Source: Circinella umbellata
Lineage: Eukaryota; Mucoromycota; Mucoromycetes; Mucorales; Lichtheimiaceae
Assembly (NCBI GenBank): GCA_025093555.1
Contig: JAIWNF010000053.1
Span: 62,001-126,000, forward strand
Length of the DNA stretch: 64,000 nt
Direction: 5' to 3'
This document shows, in pieces, positions 60,852-64,000 of this stretch. A program made the position numbers and the translations under genes. The notes below the pieces were generated by a model. That model was not told the origin of the DNA and searched no databases. It saw nothing but the letters and a program-made list of their open reading frames with translations. Every line of letters begins with the position of its first letter. Within the stretch, counting starts at the first letter, position 1.

Positions 60852-60952
60852 TCGGAAGACAATAAAAAAGATGGAGCAAAAAAGATATATAAAAAAAGGT
60901 TCTTGCAGCGTGGTTACAAAAGCTGTGTTGTGTGGCACATGAGAATAAACAT

Positions 60953-61082
60953 GTTATCGATAACAATCGCCAAATATCGCCAAATAAATAGATTGTTCCC
61001 GGTAGCAGCCGATTGACGGTGTTTCAAACAGTTTGTTGACGTAGACACGCGTCAGATAAATAGATTGTTGCCGGCAACAATC
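60953..61082. repeat. cluster of palindromes
   Basis: GTTATCGATAAC (60953-60964) is a perfect 12-bp palindrome. GATTGTTGCCGGCAACAATC (61063-61082) is a perfect 20-bp palindrome. A diverged copy of the second, GATTGTTCCCGGTAGCAGCC, lies at 60991, and both copies are preceded by ATAAATA. CGCCAAATAT/CGCCAAATAA is a direct repeat in between. Confidence 0.7.
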
Positions 61083-61764
61083 GACTTACTACGTTTTTCT
61101 TTCTCGAATTTGATAATGTATCTGTGGCAGTAACTGTGGTAAGTAGAACTATCATTTTTTTTATTATTTAACACCTTTTTTATCGTTATGTACATCAAAC
61201 GTTATGGCCTCACTCTACTTTTACATTCCTTTTTTTTTGTAACTACATTCCTGTTTCTTTAAACTACACTTTTCATTCTTTTTGAGAAAAAAAAAACTCA
61301 CAATTTTTTTATTCTTTTTTTTTATAAAAAGGCGAATGACAATCTGGTACTTGGCATTACTTGTTGACGTTCAATGAAGCAGGTGTTTTTTCTAAATCAC
61401 TTGTTTCATTGCTTAGTTAATGCAATGGACATTCCTCATGTTGGTAAAAAAAAGGTATTCATAAACCCATATATTCAGTGGAGAAATAAAGAGAAACAAA
61501 AGACATGACATGCGTTGTTGTTTTTTTTTATAGTAAAATATTTTCACTTACCTTTTATCTAAGTTTTTTTTATTCAAGTTTGTCAGATTCAAAAGCAAGA
61601 AAGGTCCATACTCTGGTGTCCAAACCAAATGCAGTTTAAGCATTTTTACGTCACTGTATAATTGTGTTAACAAGGTAATTACCAAACAAGTAGATAAATG
61701 GTTCCAAGATCAATTTACAAAGATGTATAATTTTATCACTGTACTGACTTTCTGTTAATTATAG
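61083..61764. other. spacer with possible coding fragments
   Basis: Contains an open stretch at about 61540-61759 on the plus strand reading VRFKSKKGPYSGVQTKCSLS, and a short ATG-led exon-like piece ending CCTCATGTTG|GTAAAA near 61441. I could not connect these into one frame. Confidence 0.3.
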
Positions 61765-62059
61765 GAACTGCTCCCTCCACAGAGTCACCATTATTGATAT
61801 GTATTGTTCAAGATGAAATCCGATTTATTATTACATACTTTACAAAACAGAATATATTTGTGGCAACAAGGTAAATACATATGTGTATTCAATAGTCCAT
61901 AATGATTTGATTTATCATATTAGTAATTTTCTCAAGAACGAAGAACTTATTTTATTAATCATATTTTTGAATTTAATATATAGATATCGCAAGTGGAGTG
62001 GTCGTAACACACTAGGGAGATCCGAGAAGGTCCAAAGAGGAAGGAATGGATTAGTATAG
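61765..62059 (+). pseudogene. two in-phase exon-like fragments, unknown
   Basis: Segments 61765..61870 and 61984..62059 have proper splice borders (ATAG| and AAG|GTAAAT; ATATATAG|). They join in frame: TAPSTESPLLICIVQDEIRF, then FTKQNIFVATRYRKWSGRNT, then LGRSEKVQRGRNGLV and a stop. No upstream exon with matching phase was found, so this may be the 3' end of a decayed or unrecognised gene. Confidence 0.25.
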
Positions 62060-62462
62060 GTATCTTACTAGGTTTCCTCAAGCAAGAAAGCCGAGTCATA
62101 GAACCAAAGGAGAGTTCATGGCGAATTGACACTGTTTGGTGTCACAGATCACTGATCTTTCTTCTGGGTACTTAATAGTTCTACGCTTAGGTTTTGGATT
62201 CCATTGCCAAGTCATCACGATCAGAGAGTATTGTATGGCGAGCCTTGAGTCTATGATAAGCGCGTTGGTTTTTAGTTACAAAACCAAGTTATGATGATCG
62301 TAATGGTATCATATGGCATTGCAAACTGTCATCTTCGAAAGGTTCCTCATCCATGGAATCGAGTCAGAAATACCACAACGTGGTCATCTATGGCGTTTTG
62401 GCATCCGAAGTACGAATGAGAGAAGGATGTCTCGATTTTTCTTATATCATTTTTGTCTTTGG

Positions 62463-62630
62463 GTGTCTTTGGTGTCTTTGTTTGTCTTTGTTTGTCTTTG
62501 TTTGTCTTTGTTTGTCTTTGTTTGTCTTTGGGTGTCTCTGGGTGTCTCTGGGTGTCTTTGGGTGTCTTTGTTTGTCGTTGGGTGTCTCTGGGTATCTTTG
62601 TTTGTCTTTGTTTGTCTTTCGATGTCTTTG
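62463..62630. repeat. 10-bp minisatellite
   Basis: About 17 consecutive decamers of the type TTTGTCTTTG with variants GGTGTCTCTG and GGTGTCTTTG, in almost perfect 10-bp register. All three plus-strand frames stay open through it because the unit lacks stop codons. Confidence 0.95.
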
Positions 62631-62810
62631 AGAGAAGGGTGGTTGAGAGAAGGGTGGTTAAGAGAAGGGTGGTTGAGAGAAGGGTGGTTGAGAGAAGGGT
62701 GGTTGAGAGAAGGGTGGTTGAGAGAAGGGTGGTTGAGAGAGAGAAGGGTGGTTGAGAGAAGGGTGGTTGAGAGAGAGAACAGTGGTTGAGAGAGAGAATG
62801 GTGGTTGAGT
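62631..62810. repeat. 15-bp minisatellite
   Basis: Directly adjoining the decamer array, units of AGAGAAGGGTGGTTG repeat about nine times. Towards the right end the units lengthen by extra GA pairs (AGAGAGAGAAGGGTGGTTG) and acquire substitutions (ACAGTGG, ATGGTGG). G-rich on the plus strand. Confidence 0.95.
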
Positions 62811-64000
62811 GGAGAGTAGTTAGGAGAAAGCAGCTGATGACTTTGTGAAAGGCTTAATATTTTGGTAATAGTTGTTGTTACTGTTTAAATGATGATATAG
62901 AGCCATCGCCAATCTGTGTGCATATATCTATATGTATTATATATGGCATAAAATACCCAAATCTGACTATAAAACATTAAAAACAATTATTTCTTTAATA
63001 AAAATCATTTCGCATGTCTACAAAAAACGTCTTCATTCATATCACCAATAAAAAAACGGTCTTTTTATTTTTCTGTGTCAATATTAAATGTCAATATACC
63101 ACCATAAGCGTTGTAGCTGAAGTATTCCAGCCAAAAAACATTGTCGGTCAATATTTTTGTAATTAAAATTAGAGAAAATACCATGAGTGAGCAGATCAGT
63201 TGATCGGATCCGATCTGATTGACCAAAGTTTTATTATGTTTATCTCTTTGCTTTCTCATACATTTTGGCAAACGTGGATAATTAATTCAGGCAGTATAAA
63301 TAATGTACGATCATAGAATAGTATTATACACATTATTATATATACGTACACACTAATTGTATAGTAATTTCAACTTTTGTATACATTGTATATATGTATG
63401 ATATACCGTATATTGAATTCGGTACTATATATATCATAACATTATAGTAGTTCAGTAACAGAACATCATTTTTCATTTATAAGAATATATTCAGAAACAT
63501 GTGAATTATGTAGCGCTATTTTGATCGAAATGAGATATCATTTGAGAATAATGTAGATTCATCTTTTGTTTATTTCTTTATTAATTTCTTTATTAATTTC
63601 TTTATTAATACAGAAAAGCTCCGTTAATTTCAAACGTACATCTATCATTTTTTGGTGTGAAAATAAAGGGGATGTGAAAGTCATTGGGACTAAATATAGT
63701 TAATCACTACTAAGGGCAGATTAATGGTATTAAGAGATACTATATATATACATAGTACTTATAATGGTGTTTTTTCTTCTATAAGACTAAAATTATAATG
63801 GTAAATATGTATGTTACTGTAAGATACATATTTATGGCTTGCATAGTAGCATCTATCATATTAGATTTTTTTATATAAACCATGTAATATGACATAGGAA
63901 ATCATATACGTATACTACAACATTTCTGCTAATCATATGATTACTGTATATCACATATATTGTGCTTTCCATTGCAATATATATATATATGCTACTAATT
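62811..64000. other. intergenic to window end
   Basis: AT-rich sequence with TA tracts and a triple TTTCTTTATTAA-type direct repeat at about 63573-63608. No gene recognised. Confidence 0.45.

Noticed and set aside
62313..62789. Overlapping long frames across the minisatellites
   Set aside because: The 10- and 15-bp units contain no stop codon in any plus-strand frame, so openness is automatic.
1..64000. CRISPR arrays, bacterial operons, phage or plasmid modules
   Set aside because: No spaced direct repeats with unique spacers. The tandem arrays present are contiguous minisatellites, and all recognised genes are eukaryotic with introns.

Overview
The window reads as nuclear DNA from an early-diverging filamentous fungus, most likely Mucoromycota. 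It is very AT-rich with long homopolymer runs. Genes carry many short introns (about 50-190 nt) with GT...AG ends and often a CTAAC-like branch point. The conserved genes are fungal (tropomyosin, Sla1, Msb2-like mucin, mL54). There are no operons or prokaryotic ribosome-binding sites. The genus assignment is inference; no search was run.

Left part, 0-14.3 kb: an F-box-type protein (-), an Msb2-like signalling mucin made of two exons (-), an SRSF4/5/6 (Srp2)-type splicing factor of six exons (-), a divergent Rab11-type GTPase (+), a conserved fungal protein of unknown function (+), a carbohydrate-esterase/SGNH-type hydrolase (+), and a small six-cysteine secreted protein (-).

15.2-21.7 kb: a unit of about 2.07 kb repeated three times in tandem. 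Each unit carries one gene for a small secreted protein whose mature part is built from Pro-Pro-Phe repeats. The first unit is interrupted by a roughly 340-bp MITE-like element with TA target duplication, and the other two units preserve the empty site.

22.4-56 kb is the housekeeping part: ribosomal protein eL43, tropomyosin, an orphan membrane protein, tRNA-Lys(CUU), a small two-helix membrane protein, casein kinase 1, RNA polymerase II subunit RPB2 (nine exons) divergent from TTI2, the endocytic adaptor Sla1 (ten exons), mitochondrial ribosomal protein mL54, a cysteine-rich membrane protein, a TPR/F-box/LRR protein, a likely unannotated multi-exon gene at 51.1-52.3 kb, and glutathione synthetase (nine exons).

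56-64 kb is gene-poor and decayed: a tRNA-derived repeat, a kinase-like relic, a reading frame broken by a TA microsatellite, nested palindromes, and two adjoining minisatellites with 10- and 15-bp periods. Spliced models were built by hand by joining exons at GT/AG sites so that the frame is kept and, where the family is known, the family sequence continues across the junction.
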